Part shown: in pieces, positions 16,662-25,521 of the stretch | Layout: the number at the start of each line of letters is the position of its first letter | How positions within the stretch are numbered: the first letter of the stretch is position 1 | Notes under the pieces: model-generated | Told to the model about the DNA's origin: nothing | Databases searched by the model: none | Seen by the model: only the letters and a program-made list of their open reading frames with translations | DNA from: Paraburkholderia phytofirmans OLGA172 | GTDB taxonomy: Bacteria; Pseudomonadota; Gammaproteobacteria; Burkholderiales; Burkholderiaceae | Assembly (NCBI RefSeq): GCF_001634365.1 | Contig: NZ_CP014578.1 | Location: 496,001 to 560,000, forward strand | DNA length: 64,000 nt | Direction: 5' to 3' | Position numbers and translations under genes: made by a program

Positions 16662-17804
16662 ATGCACATCGGAGTGCCAGCCGAGACGCGCGCGCACGAA
16701 ACCCGCGTCGCCGCGACGCCCGAAACGGTCAGGAAGTATGTGACCCAGGGCCACCGGGTCACGATCCAGAGCGGCGCCGGTACCGGCGCAAGCTTTCCTG
16801 ACGAGGCCTTTACAGCCGCTGGCGCGGAGGTCGTCGATGCGGCCACCGCGTTTGGCGCGGATCTGGTCCTGAAGGTCCAGTCGCCGACCGATGCCGAGTT
16901 GCCGCTTCTGAAGCGCGGCGCGACGCTGGTCGGCATGCTTGACCCTTTCAATACCGAAAACTCATCAAAGCTCGCGGCTGCGGGTGTGACGGCGTTCGCG
17001 CTCGAAGCCGCGCCGCGCACCACCCGCGCGCAGAGCCTCGACGTGCTGTCGTCGCAGGCGAACATCGCCGGGTACAAGGCGGTGCTGCTGGCGGCCACGC
17101 TCTATCCGCGCTTCATGCCGATGCTGATGACGGCTGCCGGCACCGTGAAAGCGGCCCGCGTGCTGATTCTCGGCGCGGGCGTGGCCGGTTTGCAGGCGAT
17201 CGCAACTGCCAAGCGCCTGGGCGCCGTGATCGAAGCCTCCGACGTGCGTCCGGCGGTCAAGGAGCAGATCGAATCGCTCGGCGCCAAGTTTCTCGACGTC
17301 CCGTACGAAACCGACGAGGAGCGCGAAGCCGCGCAGGGCGTCGGCGGCTACGCGCGGCCAATGCCGCCATCGTGGCTTGCGCGCCAGTCGGCGCTGGTCC
17401 ACGAACGGGCGAAGCAGGCCGACGTAGTGATTTCCACCGCTCTGATTCCAGGCCGGGCCGCGCCGACGCTGATCTCGGTCGAAACCGTGCAGGCGATGAA
17501 ACCCGGCTCCGTGCTGGTGGACCTCGCCGCAGGCCGTGGCGCGGAGTATGAAGGCCAGCGCGGCGGCAACTGCCCGCTCACCGTAGCGGACCAGGTCGTT
17601 ACAAAACACGGCGTGCAGATCGTGGGTTACACGAACCTGGCGTCGATGGTGCCCGCCGACGCGTCGTCCTTATACGCACGCAACCTGCTCGACTTCCTGA
17701 AGCTGATCATCACCAAGGAAGGCGCCCTGAACATCGATCTCGCGGACGACATCGTCGCGGCCACGCTGCTGGCCCGCGACGGCGAAGTCACGCGCAAGGC
17801 CTGA
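16662..17804 (+). CDS. pntAA: NAD(P) transhydrogenase subunit alpha part 1 (NAD-binding domain I)
   Basis: 380 residues starting MHIGVPAETRAHETRVAATP, with GAGGAGAAAAG just upstream. This is the soluble NAD(H)-binding domain of proton-translocating transhydrogenase, which uses the proton motive force to move hydride from NADH to NADP+. The Rossmann motif RVLILGAGVAGLQAIATAKR is near residue 170; the mobile loop and the NAD-contacting region (VDLAAGRGAEYEGQRGGN) follow. In E. coli this domain is fused to the membrane part in one PntA. Here the alpha subunit is split in two, as in many Burkholderia and alphaproteobacteria. Start of the pntAA-pntAB-pntB operon. Confidence 0.96.
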   Translation: MHIGVPAETRAHETRVAATPETVRKYVTQGHRVTIQSGAGTGASFPDEAFTAAGAEVVDAATAFGADLVLKVQSPTDAELPLLKRGATLVGMLDPFNTENSSKLAAAGVTAFALEAAPRTTRAQSLDVLSSQANIAGYKAVLLAATLYPRFMPMLMTAAGTVKAARVLILGAGVAGLQAIATAKRLGAVIEASDVRPAVKEQIESLGAKFLDVPYETDEEREAAQGVGGYARPMPPSWLARQSALVHERAKQADVVISTALIPGRAAPTLISVETVQAMKPGSVLVDLAAGRGAEYEGQRGGNCPLTVADQVVTKHGVQIVGYTNLASMVPADASSLYARNLLDFLKLIITKEGALNIDLADDIVAATLLARDGEVTRKA

Positions 17805-17812
17805 GCAATTAA

Positions 17813-17860
17813 TTGCATGGGACCAGAGTAAGCGCTAAAGCGCTTACTCTGGCCGACATC
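17813..17860. repeat. Dispersed palindromic repeat, copy A (between pntAA and pntAB)
   Basis: It begins TTGCATGGGA and contains CCAGAGTAAGCGCT, AA, then AGCGCTTACTCTGG, a perfect 14-bp hairpin. Related copies lie at 25248-25367 and 33972-34022. Here it sits inside an operon, in the 80-bp spacer, so it could affect relative expression or mRNA stability. Confidence 0.8.
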
Positions 17861-17884
17861 GAATCAATACATAGGAGAGCGGCG

Positions 17885-18211
17885 ATGGAAGTCATCAACC
17901 ACACCGTCATTAACCTGATCATCTTCGTGCTGGCGATCTACGTCGGCTACCACGTCGTCTGGAACGTCACGCCCGCGCTGCACACGCCGCTGATGGCCGT
18001 GACCAACGCGATCTCGGCGATCGTGATCGTCGGCGCAATGCTGGCAGCCGGCCTCACCGTGGGCGACACCGGCAAGTTCTTCGGCACGCTCGCGGTCGCG
18101 CTCGCGGCAGTGAACGTGTTCGGCGGATTTCTGGTGACGAGGCGAATGCTGGAGATGTTCCGCAAGAAAGAGCCGAAGAAGCTCCCCGCAGTTGCAAAGG
18201 AGAACGCGTAA
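17885..18211 (+). CDS. pntAB: NAD(P) transhydrogenase subunit alpha part 2 (membrane domain)
   Basis: 108 residues starting [14 protein letters not shown], preceded by AGGAGAG. Three or four hydrophobic helices are visible ([53 protein letters not shown]), then a basic tail. It is the membrane-anchoring half of the alpha subunit and forms part of the proton channel with PntB. The longer reading from the TTG at 17813 crosses the repeat and is rejected. The stop codon overlaps the pntB start (TAATG). Confidence 0.94.
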   Translation: MEVINHTVINLIIFVLAIYVGYHVVWNVTPALHTPLMAVTNAISAIVIVGAMLAAGLTVGDTGKFFGTLAVALAAVNVFGGFLVTRRMLEMFRKKEPKKLPAVAKENA

Positions 18212-19665
18212 TGAGTCTGAACGTCGTCACGCTGCTTTATCTGGTCGCGTCGGTCTGTTTCATCCAGGCGCTCAAGGGGCTGTCCAATCCGAAGACGGCG
18301 CGCACCGGCAATACCTTCGGCATGGTCGGGATGGCGATTGCGATCCTCACCACGATCGCGCTGATCGTCAAACAGGCGAATGCGCTCGGCTCGAATCTTG
18401 GGTTAGGGCTTGGCCTCCTGCTGGTCGCGCTGGTGATCGGCGGCGCGATCGGCGCGTTCGTCGCGGCGCGCGTCGAGATGACCAAGATGCCGGAACTGGT
18501 CGCGGCGATGCACTCGCTGATCGGTCTTGCCGCGGTGTGCATCGCGTATGCGGTGGTGTCGGAGCCGTCGGCCTTCGGCCTCGTCGATCCAGAGAATGCA
18601 ATTCCGGGCTTCCTGCCATACGGCAATCGCGTCGAGCTGTTCATTGGCACGTTTGTCGGCGCGATTACGTTCTCCGGTTCGGTGATCGCATTCGGCAAGC
18701 TGTCGGGCAAGTACAAGTTCCGCCTGTTCCAGGGCGCACCGGTGGTCTATGCGGGGCAGCATCTGATCAACCTGCTGCTCGCGCTCGCGATGCTCGGCTT
18801 CGGCGTGATCTTCTTCCTCACGCAGTCGTGGTTGCCGTTCATCATCATGACGATCATCGCGTTCGTGCTCGGCGTGCTGATCATCATCCCGATCGGCGGC
18901 GCGGATATGCCGGTGGTCGTGTCGATGCTCAACTCGTACTCGGGCTGGGCGGCGGCGGGCATCGGCTTCTCGCTGAACAATCCGATGCTGATCATCGCGG
19001 GCTCGCTGGTGGGTTCGTCGGGTGCGATCCTGTCGTACATCATGTGCCGCGCGATGAACCGCTCGTTTTTCAACGTGATTCTCGGCGGCTTCGGCAACGA
19101 GGCGGGTGCGGCGGCTGCAGGTGGGTCGGCGGAGCAGCGTCCGGTGAAATCCGGTTCGGCTGACGATGCGTCGTTCATGCTCGGCAATGCTGAAACGGTG
19201 GTGATCGTGCCGGGTTACGGTCTGGCGGTCGCGCGCGCACAGCATGCGTTGAAGGAGCTGACCGACAAGCTGGTCGAGAAGGGCATCGAGGTGAAGTACG
19301 CGATTCACCCGGTAGCCGGGCGGATGCCGGGGCATATGAACGTGCTGCTTGCCGAAGCCGAAGTGCCGTACGACATGGTCTACGAAATGGACGATATCAA
19401 CGGCGAGTTCGGTCAGGTCGACGTGGTGCTGGTGCTCGGCGCGAACGACGTGGTGAATCCGGCGGCGAAGAACGATCCGAAGTCGCCGATCGCGGGCATG
19501 CCGATCATCGAGGCTTACAAGGCGCGCACGGTCATCGTGAACAAGCGTTCTATGGCAGCAGGTTATGCCGGCCTCGACAACGACCTGTTCTACATGGACA
19601 AGACGATGATGGTGTTCGGCGACGCCAAGAAGGTGATCGAGGATATGGTGAAGGCGGTGGAATAA
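18211..19665 (+). CDS. pntB: NAD(P) transhydrogenase subunit beta
   Basis: 484 residues. The N-terminal two-thirds carry about nine transmembrane helices that form the proton path. The C-terminal ~180 residues are the NADP(H)-binding domain III, with VVIVPGYGLAVARAQHALKE, IHPVAGRMPGHMNVLLAEA, LVLGANDVVNPAA and MAAGYAGLDNDLFY, the standard NADP contacts. It is translationally coupled to pntAB. The enzyme supplies NADPH for biosynthesis and for the oxidative-stress enzymes encoded elsewhere. Confidence 0.97.
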   Translation: MSLNVVTLLYLVASVCFIQALKGLSNPKTARTGNTFGMVGMAIAILTTIALIVKQANALGSNLGLGLGLLLVALVIGGAIGAFVAARVEMTKMPELVAAMHSLIGLAAVCIAYAVVSEPSAFGLVDPENAIPGFLPYGNRVELFIGTFVGAITFSGSVIAFGKLSGKYKFRLFQGAPVVYAGQHLINLLLALAMLGFGVIFFLTQSWLPFIIMTIIAFVLGVLIIIPIGGADMPVVVSMLNSYSGWAAAGIGFSLNNPMLIIAGSLVGSSGAILSYIMCRAMNRSFFNVILGGFGNEAGAAAAGGSAEQRPVKSGSADDASFMLGNAETVVIVPGYGLAVARAQHALKELTDKLVEKGIEVKYAIHPVAGRMPGHMNVLLAEAEVPYDMVYEMDDINGEFGQVDVVLVLGANDVVNPAAKNDPKSPIAGMPIIEAYKARTVIVNKRSMAAGYAGLDNDLFYMDKTMMVFGDAKKVIEDMVKAVE

Positions 19666-19747
19666 CGGACCGCTGTGCTGCGCGGCCTGCCTCGCGGCGG
19701 GCCGCGAAACCAACTCCCCGCGTGCGCCGATCGCTGGCATACCGGCG

Positions 19748-19780
19748 AAAAAAACGCGGACCTGGATCCGCGGCTTTTTC
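19748..19780. terminator. Bidirectional Rho-independent terminator (pntB / methyltransferase)
   Basis: A-run, CGCGGA, CCTGGA loop, TCCGCG, then GCTTTTT. It can end pntB from the left and the convergent methyltransferase gene from the right. Confidence 0.75.
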
Positions 19781-19800
19781 CGGTGCTGCTCTGCAAGGGC

Positions 19801-21096
19801 TCAGGCCGGCGGCGTGTCGTTGTTCGGCGGCCGCTGACGCACGCTGCCCGCGATCAGGTCGAAACGGAACAGCCGGCATTCAAGCGCGCCGTTGAAGAGC
19901 GGCGTCTTGGTCGATTCACGCAGACGCAACTGACCGGGCAACTTGCGATCCGACGTCAGGATGAACGCGTGCCAGCCGGTAAAGCGCTGCTTCAGCGCAT
20001 CGCCGAGCGACTGGAAAAACTCGCTATCCGGTGCTTCTTCCTGGGCCCGGTGGAAGCTCTCGTCGTCGCGGCCTTCACGTGTGGCGCGGCCTTCGCGGAT
20101 TTCACCACGTGCGTTGCGCCCGCGCACTTCGATCCGCTCGCCGTACGGCGGATTTGCGACGAGGATGCCCGGCTCAGCCGACGGTGCGGTCATGCCGCGT
20201 GCGTCGACCTGCTTGAGCGGAATTGACGGCAGGCCAGCGCGCTGGAAGTTCGCACGCGCCTTGTCGAGCATGTCGCCGGAAATATCGCTGCCGAAGATCT
20301 GCAGATCGGCGCGCGAGCTGCGGGCGGCGTGCTTGGCGTCGAGCGCGGCGGCCTTCAGCGTTTGCCAGGTCCTGGCGTCGAATTGCTTGAGCTTCTCGAA
20401 GCCGAAGCGGCGCTCCGCGCCCGGCGCGATATTCAGCGCCACTTGCGCGGCTTCCGCGAGGAAGGTGCCGCTGCCGCACATCGGGTCGTACAGCGGCGTG
20501 CCGGCGGTCCAGCCGGTCAGGCGCAGGATGCCCGCCGCGAGGTTCTCGCGCAGCGGCGCCGCACCCTTGTCCAGCCGCCAGCCGCGCTTGAAGAGCGGGT
20601 CGCCGGAGGTGTCGAGATAGAGCGTGCAATCGGTGGCGGTGAGGAACGCGAACACGCGCACGTCGGGCATGGCGGTGTCGATGTTCGGACGCGCACCGCT
20701 CACTTCACGCAGACGGTCGCAGATCGCGTCCTTGACGCGCAGCGTCGTGAATTCCAGGCTGCGCAGCGGCGATTTGATGGCGGTGACGTCCACGCGCAGC
20801 GTTTCGTTTGCCGAGAACCACTGCTCCCAGCGCTGTTCGACCGCAAGCGCGTAAATGTCCTGTTCGCTGCGATACGGCCGATGCGCGATTTTCAGCAGCA
20901 CGCGGCTCGCGAGGCGCGAGTGCAGGTTGGCGGCCATGCCGGCGGCCCAGCCGCCGCGGAAATGCACACCGCCGGGCACTTGCGCGCCAGCCGTGAACGG
21001 CGCGCCGTTCAGGTGCTTCGCGGCAATTTCCGCGAGCTCGGTGGCGAGCGAGGCTTCAAGGCCACGCGGACAGGGAAGGAAGAAATCGAAGGACAT
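19801..21096 (-). CDS. THUMP-domain class I SAM RNA methyltransferase (RlmL-like)
   Basis: 431 residues. An N-terminal ferredoxin-like/THUMP module (residues ~1-165) binds RNA. The UPF0020 methyltransferase domain follows: LYDPMCGSGTFLAEAA (SAM motif), FGSDISGDMLDKARANF, and ILVANPPYGERIE, the NPPY catalytic motif of N2-guanine methyltransferases. It is equivalent to the N-terminal half of E. coli RlmKL, which makes m2G2445 in 23S rRNA. An Arg/Glu-rich insertion (RGEIREGRATREGRDD) follows NPPY. It stands alone and converges on pntB. Confidence 0.87.
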   Translation of the reverse strand: MSFDFFLPCPRGLEASLATELAEIAAKHLNGAPFTAGAQVPGGVHFRGGWAAGMAANLHSRLASRVLLKIAHRPYRSEQDIYALAVEQRWEQWFSANETLRVDVTAIKSPLRSLEFTTLRVKDAICDRLREVSGARPNIDTAMPDVRVFAFLTATDCTLYLDTSGDPLFKRGWRLDKGAAPLRENLAAGILRLTGWTAGTPLYDPMCGSGTFLAEAAQVALNIAPGAERRFGFEKLKQFDARTWQTLKAAALDAKHAARSSRADLQIFGSDISGDMLDKARANFQRAGLPSIPLKQVDARGMTAPSAEPGILVANPPYGERIEVRGRNARGEIREGRATREGRDDESFHRAQEEAPDSEFFQSLGDALKQRFTGWHAFILTSDRKLPGQLRLRESTKTPLFNGALECRLFRFDLIAGSVRQRPPNNDTPPA

Positions 21097-21188
21097 TGAG
21101 GTTGCCGGAAGGCGTTAGATAAGGCGCTATTGTACGCGGTCGGGATTACGGGTCGTTTTGGCCTTTTCCTGATCTGGCAAAGAAACCT

Positions 21189-21920
21189 TCAACTCCCCGC
21201 ACTGGCAGCCGCAACAGCTGAAGGACACGCCGGCACGGCAAAACCAGCGCCCGTAGCACCCCCAACCTTCCCTTGCGGAGCAGCAGAAGCCATAGCCTGC
21301 ACCGCACCCGCCACCTGCAAAGCAATCCGCTGCAACGCCACCCGATGCCCATTGACAAGCGCATCGTAGCCGCCGCCAACCGGCTCACTCACCACGCTCC
21401 GACAGGTCATCACAGCATTACTACGCACAGCCCGCACACTCCAAACCGCATCGATCAACGCATGCGACCCCGGCCATGACTCGAACCGCTGCACATTCAT
21501 GCTGACCCGATACACCGGTGTCGTATCGGCATACGCAGTGCCATACACATCGATCGTGTCCAGCTGCTGCGTAAGACTGGTCGACAAAGCCCGACGAAGC
21601 TCGTCACCCGGCAACGAAGCCCAACGCTCCTGCTCGAGCACCTGAACCTGCGTCGGTCCCGTCTGCACCACAAGCTGATTCTTCGCCACTTGCGGCGGGA
21701 CATCGATCGGCGCGACTTCGATCAGCCACGCCGGCGCAGCCGATGTCCGGGCGCTAACCGCCGCCGCAGAGCCAGCAGGCGCACTATCCGCGCCGAGCGT
21801 ATAAAAGCGGCTCGACGGCGACGAACACGCCGCCATCGCTATCAGTCCGGCCAGAGCGCCGACATAAACAGCGCCGCGCACAAGCCCGCGCGGCGGGCGG
21901 GGGAGCCGGGCAAACATCAT
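21189..21920 (-). CDS. pqiC: PqiC-like outer-membrane lipoprotein
   Basis: 243 residues with a lipoprotein signal: positively charged start, hydrophobic stretch and lipobox AMAAC near residue 32. The mature part (RFYTLGADSAPAG, WLIEVAPIDVPPQVAKNQLV, WASLPGDELRRALSTSLTQQ) is the ABC-type transport auxiliary lipoprotein fold of PqiC. It anchors the MCE protein PqiB at the outer membrane for lipid transfer across the periplasm. Last gene of the operon; its start overlaps the end of pqiB by 4 bp. Confidence 0.9.
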   Translation of the reverse strand: MMFARLPRPPRGLVRGAVYVGALAGLIAMAACSSPSSRFYTLGADSAPAGSAAAVSARTSAAPAWLIEVAPIDVPPQVAKNQLVVQTGPTQVQVLEQERWASLPGDELRRALSTSLTQQLDTIDVYGTAYADTTPVYRVSMNVQRFESWPGSHALIDAVWSVRAVRSNAVMTCRSVVSEPVGGGYDALVNGHRVALQRIALQVAGAVQAMASAAPQGKVGGATGAGFAVPACPSAVAAASAGS

Positions 21921-23575
21921 GGTTTATCTCCTGTTTTACCGCGCAACAGCGATTCCGGATGACGTTCCAGATAATCCGACAGCGCATTCAGCGACTGCAA
22001 CGTACGTGTCAGTTCCTGCAGCGCCTGATGAACATCCGACTGCAACGGCGAGTCCTGCTGCAATGTCGCCTCGGCCGAACCGAAGGTCTGCTTCGCCGCA
22101 GCCAGCGTGTCGCGCGCCTCCGGCACGACTTCCTTGTCGAGTCGCGTGAACAGCTGGTCGGCATTCTTCAACGCGCTGTTCAGGTTCGAACCGATCTGGT
22201 CGAACGGCACCTTGTCGAGCTTCTTCGCAATGTCGGCAACCTGCACCTGCAGTTCGTCGAGCGAGTTCGGAATGGTCGGCAACTCGAGCGGATCGCCCGT
22301 TACGTCAACCGTGGCCGGCGGCGCTTTCGGGAAGATATCGAGCGCTACGTACAACTGGCTCGTAATCAGATTGCCGGTACGCAACTGGCCGCGCAGCCCA
22401 TGCTTGACGAGCTGTTGCAGCAAGGTTTGACCCGCGAGGCTGCCCGGTGTCGGCGCGGTTTCGCGGAAGCGCTTGCCGAGGCGGTCCGGGTACAGGTTCA
22501 TCGTTACCGGCATCGTGAAGCTGCGCGTCTTCGGATCGTAGTCGATGCCGATGTTGGTCACCTGGCCCAGCACGATGCCGCGGAAGTCGACCGTCGCGCC
22601 GACCGACAGCCCGCGCAGCGACTGATTGAAGTTCATCACCACACGCAATGGCACGCCATCCGGTTCGCGCATCGCGTCCTGTTCATCCGAACCTAGGCGG
22701 AACGTCATGTTGTTCGGCGCCTGCGCACCCACGCCCTGACCCGGCGGCGACTGGAACGACAAGCCGCCGACGATCACCGTGGCAAGCGACTGCGTATTCA
22801 GCTTGAAGCCGCTCGAGTCGAGCCGCAAATCGACGCCGCTCGCATGCCACCAGCGCGAATTGGTGCCGACGTACTGGTCGAACGGCGCCGACACGAAGAC
22901 CCGCATCGTCACGCCGGTGCCGTCCTTGTCGAGCGAGAAGCCGACCACCTGGCCGACCTGCACGCGCCGGTAGAAAATCGGCGAACCGATGTCGATCGAG
23001 CCGAGCGAGTCGCCATGCAGAATGAACTGGTGGCCTTTCTGGTCGCCCGTAATCGGCGGCGGTGTTTCGAGGCCGACAAAGTCTTGTTCGGTGTCCGGTG
23101 AATGGCCGGCGTCCGCACCGATGTACGCACCGGAGAGCAGCGTGGTCAGTCCGGACACGCCGCTCGCGCCGACGCGAGGGCGCACCACCCAGAAGCGCGA
23201 ATCCTTGACCGCGAAGTTTTCGCCTTCCTTGGTGAGTTGCACCTGAACCAGCACGTGCGACAGATCCTTCGAGAGCGTAATGGTCTTCACCGAGCCGACA
23301 TCGACATCCTTGTATTTGACCTTGGTCTTGCCGGGCTCGAGGCCTTCGGCGCTGACGAACGTGATCGTGATGGTTGGGCCTTTTTCGGTCACCGACTTGA
23401 TCACGAGCGCAAGGCCGATTAGCGCGGCGATCAGCGGAATCACCCAGACGAGCGAGGGCAGCCAGCGGCTGCGCGGCTCGATGTCAGGGTCAGGCAGTTG
23501 GGGCGGCAGCTTCGGTCCGTTCGAATCGTTGCGCGGCGCATCGGAGGCGGGCGTCGGTCCTTGCGGGCTAGTCAT
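21917..23575 (-). CDS. pqiB: PqiB-like MCE-domain lipid transport protein
   Basis: 552 residues. A proline-rich cytoplasmic N-terminus leads to one transmembrane helix (WVIPLIAALIGLALVI, ~40-57) and then tandem MCE/MlaD domains: ITFVSAEGLEPGKTKVKYKD first, a second with GSPIFYRRVQVGQVVGFSLD, and a third with GLSVGATVDFRGIVLGQVTN. A long C-terminal coiled coil follows (VADIAKKLDKVPFDQIGSNL onward). Stacked MCE rings plus the coiled coil form a tube across the periplasm. The start overlaps the end of the upstream pqiA-like gene by 8 bp. Confidence 0.95.
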   Translation of the reverse strand: MTSPQGPTPASDAPRNDSNGPKLPPQLPDPDIEPRSRWLPSLVWVIPLIAALIGLALVIKSVTEKGPTITITFVSAEGLEPGKTKVKYKDVDVGSVKTITLSKDLSHVLVQVQLTKEGENFAVKDSRFWVVRPRVGASGVSGLTTLLSGAYIGADAGHSPDTEQDFVGLETPPPITGDQKGHQFILHGDSLGSIDIGSPIFYRRVQVGQVVGFSLDKDGTGVTMRVFVSAPFDQYVGTNSRWWHASGVDLRLDSSGFKLNTQSLATVIVGGLSFQSPPGQGVGAQAPNNMTFRLGSDEQDAMREPDGVPLRVVMNFNQSLRGLSVGATVDFRGIVLGQVTNIGIDYDPKTRSFTMPVTMNLYPDRLGKRFRETAPTPGSLAGQTLLQQLVKHGLRGQLRTGNLITSQLYVALDIFPKAPPATVDVTGDPLELPTIPNSLDELQVQVADIAKKLDKVPFDQIGSNLNSALKNADQLFTRLDKEVVPEARDTLAAAKQTFGSAEATLQQDSPLQSDVHQALQELTRTLQSLNALSDYLERHPESLLRGKTGDKP

Positions 23576-24218
23576 GGTCGAGGTCCTGAGGTTTTTGAGT
23601 ACTGCCTTCCACGTTGTCCCAGATGAGCCGTGGATCGAATTGCATGGATGCCATCATCGTCAGAATCACCACCGAGCCGAAGGCGATTGCGCCCGGTCCA
23701 GCCGTGATCACAGCAAGCGACTTGAAACGGACCAGCGCGACGGTCAGCGTGACGACGAACACGTCGAGCATCGACCAGCGCCCGATCCGTTCGACCATCC
23801 GGTAGAGCGTGGCGCGTTGCTCCGGCCGCCAGCGCGAGCGGCGCTGCGCGGTGGTGGTGAGCAACACGAGCACACTGAGCTTGAGCATCGGCACCATGAT
23901 GCTGGCGATGAACACGATCACGGCCAACGGCCAGTCGCCCGAGGTCCAGAAGTACACGACGCCGCTCATGATGGTGTCGTCTTCCGAACCGAGCAGCGAC
24001 GACGTGTGCATCACAGGTAACAGATTCGCCGGAATATACAGCAAGGCCGCGGCGATCAGCAGCGCCCAGGTGCGCATCAGGCTGTCGGGGTTGCGCCGGT
24101 GCATCACCGCGCCGCAGCGTCCGCAGTGTTGCGGCGTGACGGAGCGGATACGCGGCTCGACGCGTCCGCACGCGTGGCAGGCGACCAGGCCCGCGCGCTT
24201 CGCGGTCACGTATTTCAT
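23568..24218 (-). CDS. pqiA: PqiA-like membrane protein, second copy
   Basis: 216 residues from MKYVTAKRAGLVACHACG. A rubredoxin-like zinc motif (CHACG, CGRCG) is followed by four transmembrane helices. It matches one half of the PqiA/YebS fold; E. coli PqiA has two such halves in one chain, whereas here they are separate adjacent genes. The longer reading from 24320 adds an implausible Arg-rich leader that overlaps the upstream gene and is rejected. It follows the first pqiA-like gene by 7 bp. Confidence 0.88.
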   Translation of the reverse strand: MKYVTAKRAGLVACHACGRVEPRIRSVTPQHCGRCGAVMHRRNPDSLMRTWALLIAAALLYIPANLLPVMHTSSLLGSEDDTIMSGVVYFWTSGDWPLAVIVFIASIMVPMLKLSVLVLLTTTAQRRSRWRPEQRATLYRMVERIGRWSMLDVFVVTLTVALVRFKSLAVITAGPGAIAFGSVVILTMMASMQFDPRLIWDNVEGSTQKPQDLDHD

Positions 24219-24225
24219 CGTGCGT

Positions 24226-24987
24226 TCATCCTTGATGCGGCGCCGGCGGCACCGGCGGCGCCGGCGGCAATGCGGATTGGGCCGTGCCTTGCACCTCAGG
24301 CGGCGGGGGCGGCCCGTCAAGCGAACTGACGGCAGCCGCCGCGCTGTCCGCGGCGGTGCGCGGCCGCGGTCTCTGGCTGCGGTTAGCCATTTCGTCGGCG
24401 CGGTCCCACAGCTCGCGCGGATCGAACGTGAGCACCACCGCGATCATCAGCGTCAGCACGCCGAACGCGAATAGCGCCGCTTCGGGAATCACGCGTGCGA
24501 GACTCACCATCTTCACGATGGTGATCAGCACGCCAAGCATGAACACTTCGATCATGCCCCATGGCCGCACGAATTGAATGGCGCGCAACACGCGGTTGAA
24601 GGCGGGCGGCACGTAGCCGGCATTCAGCGGGACCAGCACATAGAGCAGCGCGACCAGCTCGGTCAGCGGGAACAGGATGGTCGAGCAGAACACCATGACC
24701 GCGACGATCTGCATGTCCTCGCCCCACAGTGCGATGAGCGCGCCAAACAGCGTGGTCTGCGAGGTGATGCCGTTGGTTTCGAGTTCGACGATCGGGAAGG
24801 CCTGGGCGATCACGAAGGTAATCAGCGCGGCCAGCGTCATCGCACAGATACTGTCGAGCTTGCGGGAGACGCCTTGATAGAGCGTCGCGCCGCAGCGCGA
24901 ACAACGCGCGACCTCCCGCCCGATAAGCCGGCGCTTGTAGAACAGCGTATCGCACTCATGGCACGCGATCAGGTTGTCATGTTCCAT
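24226..24987 (-). CDS. pqiA: PqiA-like membrane protein, first copy
   Basis: 253 residues and the first gene of the operon. CHECD and CSRCG form the zinc-binding pair (residues ~9-34), then four transmembrane helices. The last ~50 residues are Pro/Ala-rich (PPPPPEVQGTAQSALPPAPP) and probably disordered in the cytoplasm. PqiA proteins are thought to move lipid into or out of the inner membrane for the PqiB tube. The Pro-rich tail is unusual compared with E. coli. Confidence 0.9.
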   Translation of the reverse strand: MEHDNLIACHECDTLFYKRRLIGREVARCSRCGATLYQGVSRKLDSICAMTLAALITFVIAQAFPIVELETNGITSQTTLFGALIALWGEDMQIVAVMVFCSTILFPLTELVALLYVLVPLNAGYVPPAFNRVLRAIQFVRPWGMIEVFMLGVLITIVKMVSLARVIPEAALFAFGVLTLMIAVVLTFDPRELWDRADEMANRSQRPRPRTAADSAAAAVSSLDGPPPPPEVQGTAQSALPPAPPVPPAPHQG

Positions 24988-25247
24988 ACGGCAGAAGAGC
25001 TAACGACATGAAGGGAGGCGTGCAGTGCCAGTTTTAGGGCCGGGCAGAAGAAAGCGTGGAGCAATAGTACCAAACGCGCTTCGCGGCCGGGACGGCCATT
25101 GCACCCGGTGCGGGGTGAGTCGGGCAGCGGAAGCATCTGGACTGGTCTTACGTGAAAGCGACAGATTTTGACAGTCTCAGTCCCCAATTGTTCAATACTG
25201 TTCCGCACGTGGAAGACTTTTGGCCGGGCGGCATTCCGGGTCGACAG

Positions 25248-25367
25248 CTTTGCATGGGATCAGAGTAAGAGCTTTGCATGGGATCAGAGTAAGCGCTAAA
25301 GCGCTAACTCTGATCGACAGCTAAAGCGCTAACTCTGATCGACAGCTATAGCGCTTACTCTGATCGG
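25248..25367. repeat. Dispersed palindromic repeat, cluster B (nested partial copies)
   Basis: The left module AGCTTTGCATGGGATCAGAG occurs twice in tandem. The right module (AGC, then AAAGCGCTAACTCTGATCGA with small variants) occurs three times. Together they make a hairpin of ATCAGAGTAAGCGCT with AGCGCTAACTCTGAT and extra right arms. The 534-bp gap 24988-25521 between the pqi operon and cybB otherwise holds only the two divergent promoters, not assigned. Confidence 0.8.
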
Positions 25368-25521
25368 CCCAGCTTTTTCCGCTTGCGGTAGCATGGCGGC
25401 CTTGGCGTGTGCCGCAGCCGCCATGCTTTCTATCGAGCCGCACGATGCAACATGCATTGGCATGCGTGGAATAGCCGGGCCGGCTGCGCCGTTAACCTCT
25501 CTTAACTTGCGTTGACCTGTC

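Noticed and set aside
18403..19740. 445-codon minus-strand frame opposite pntB
   Set aside because: Antisense shadow with low-complexity His/Arg content.
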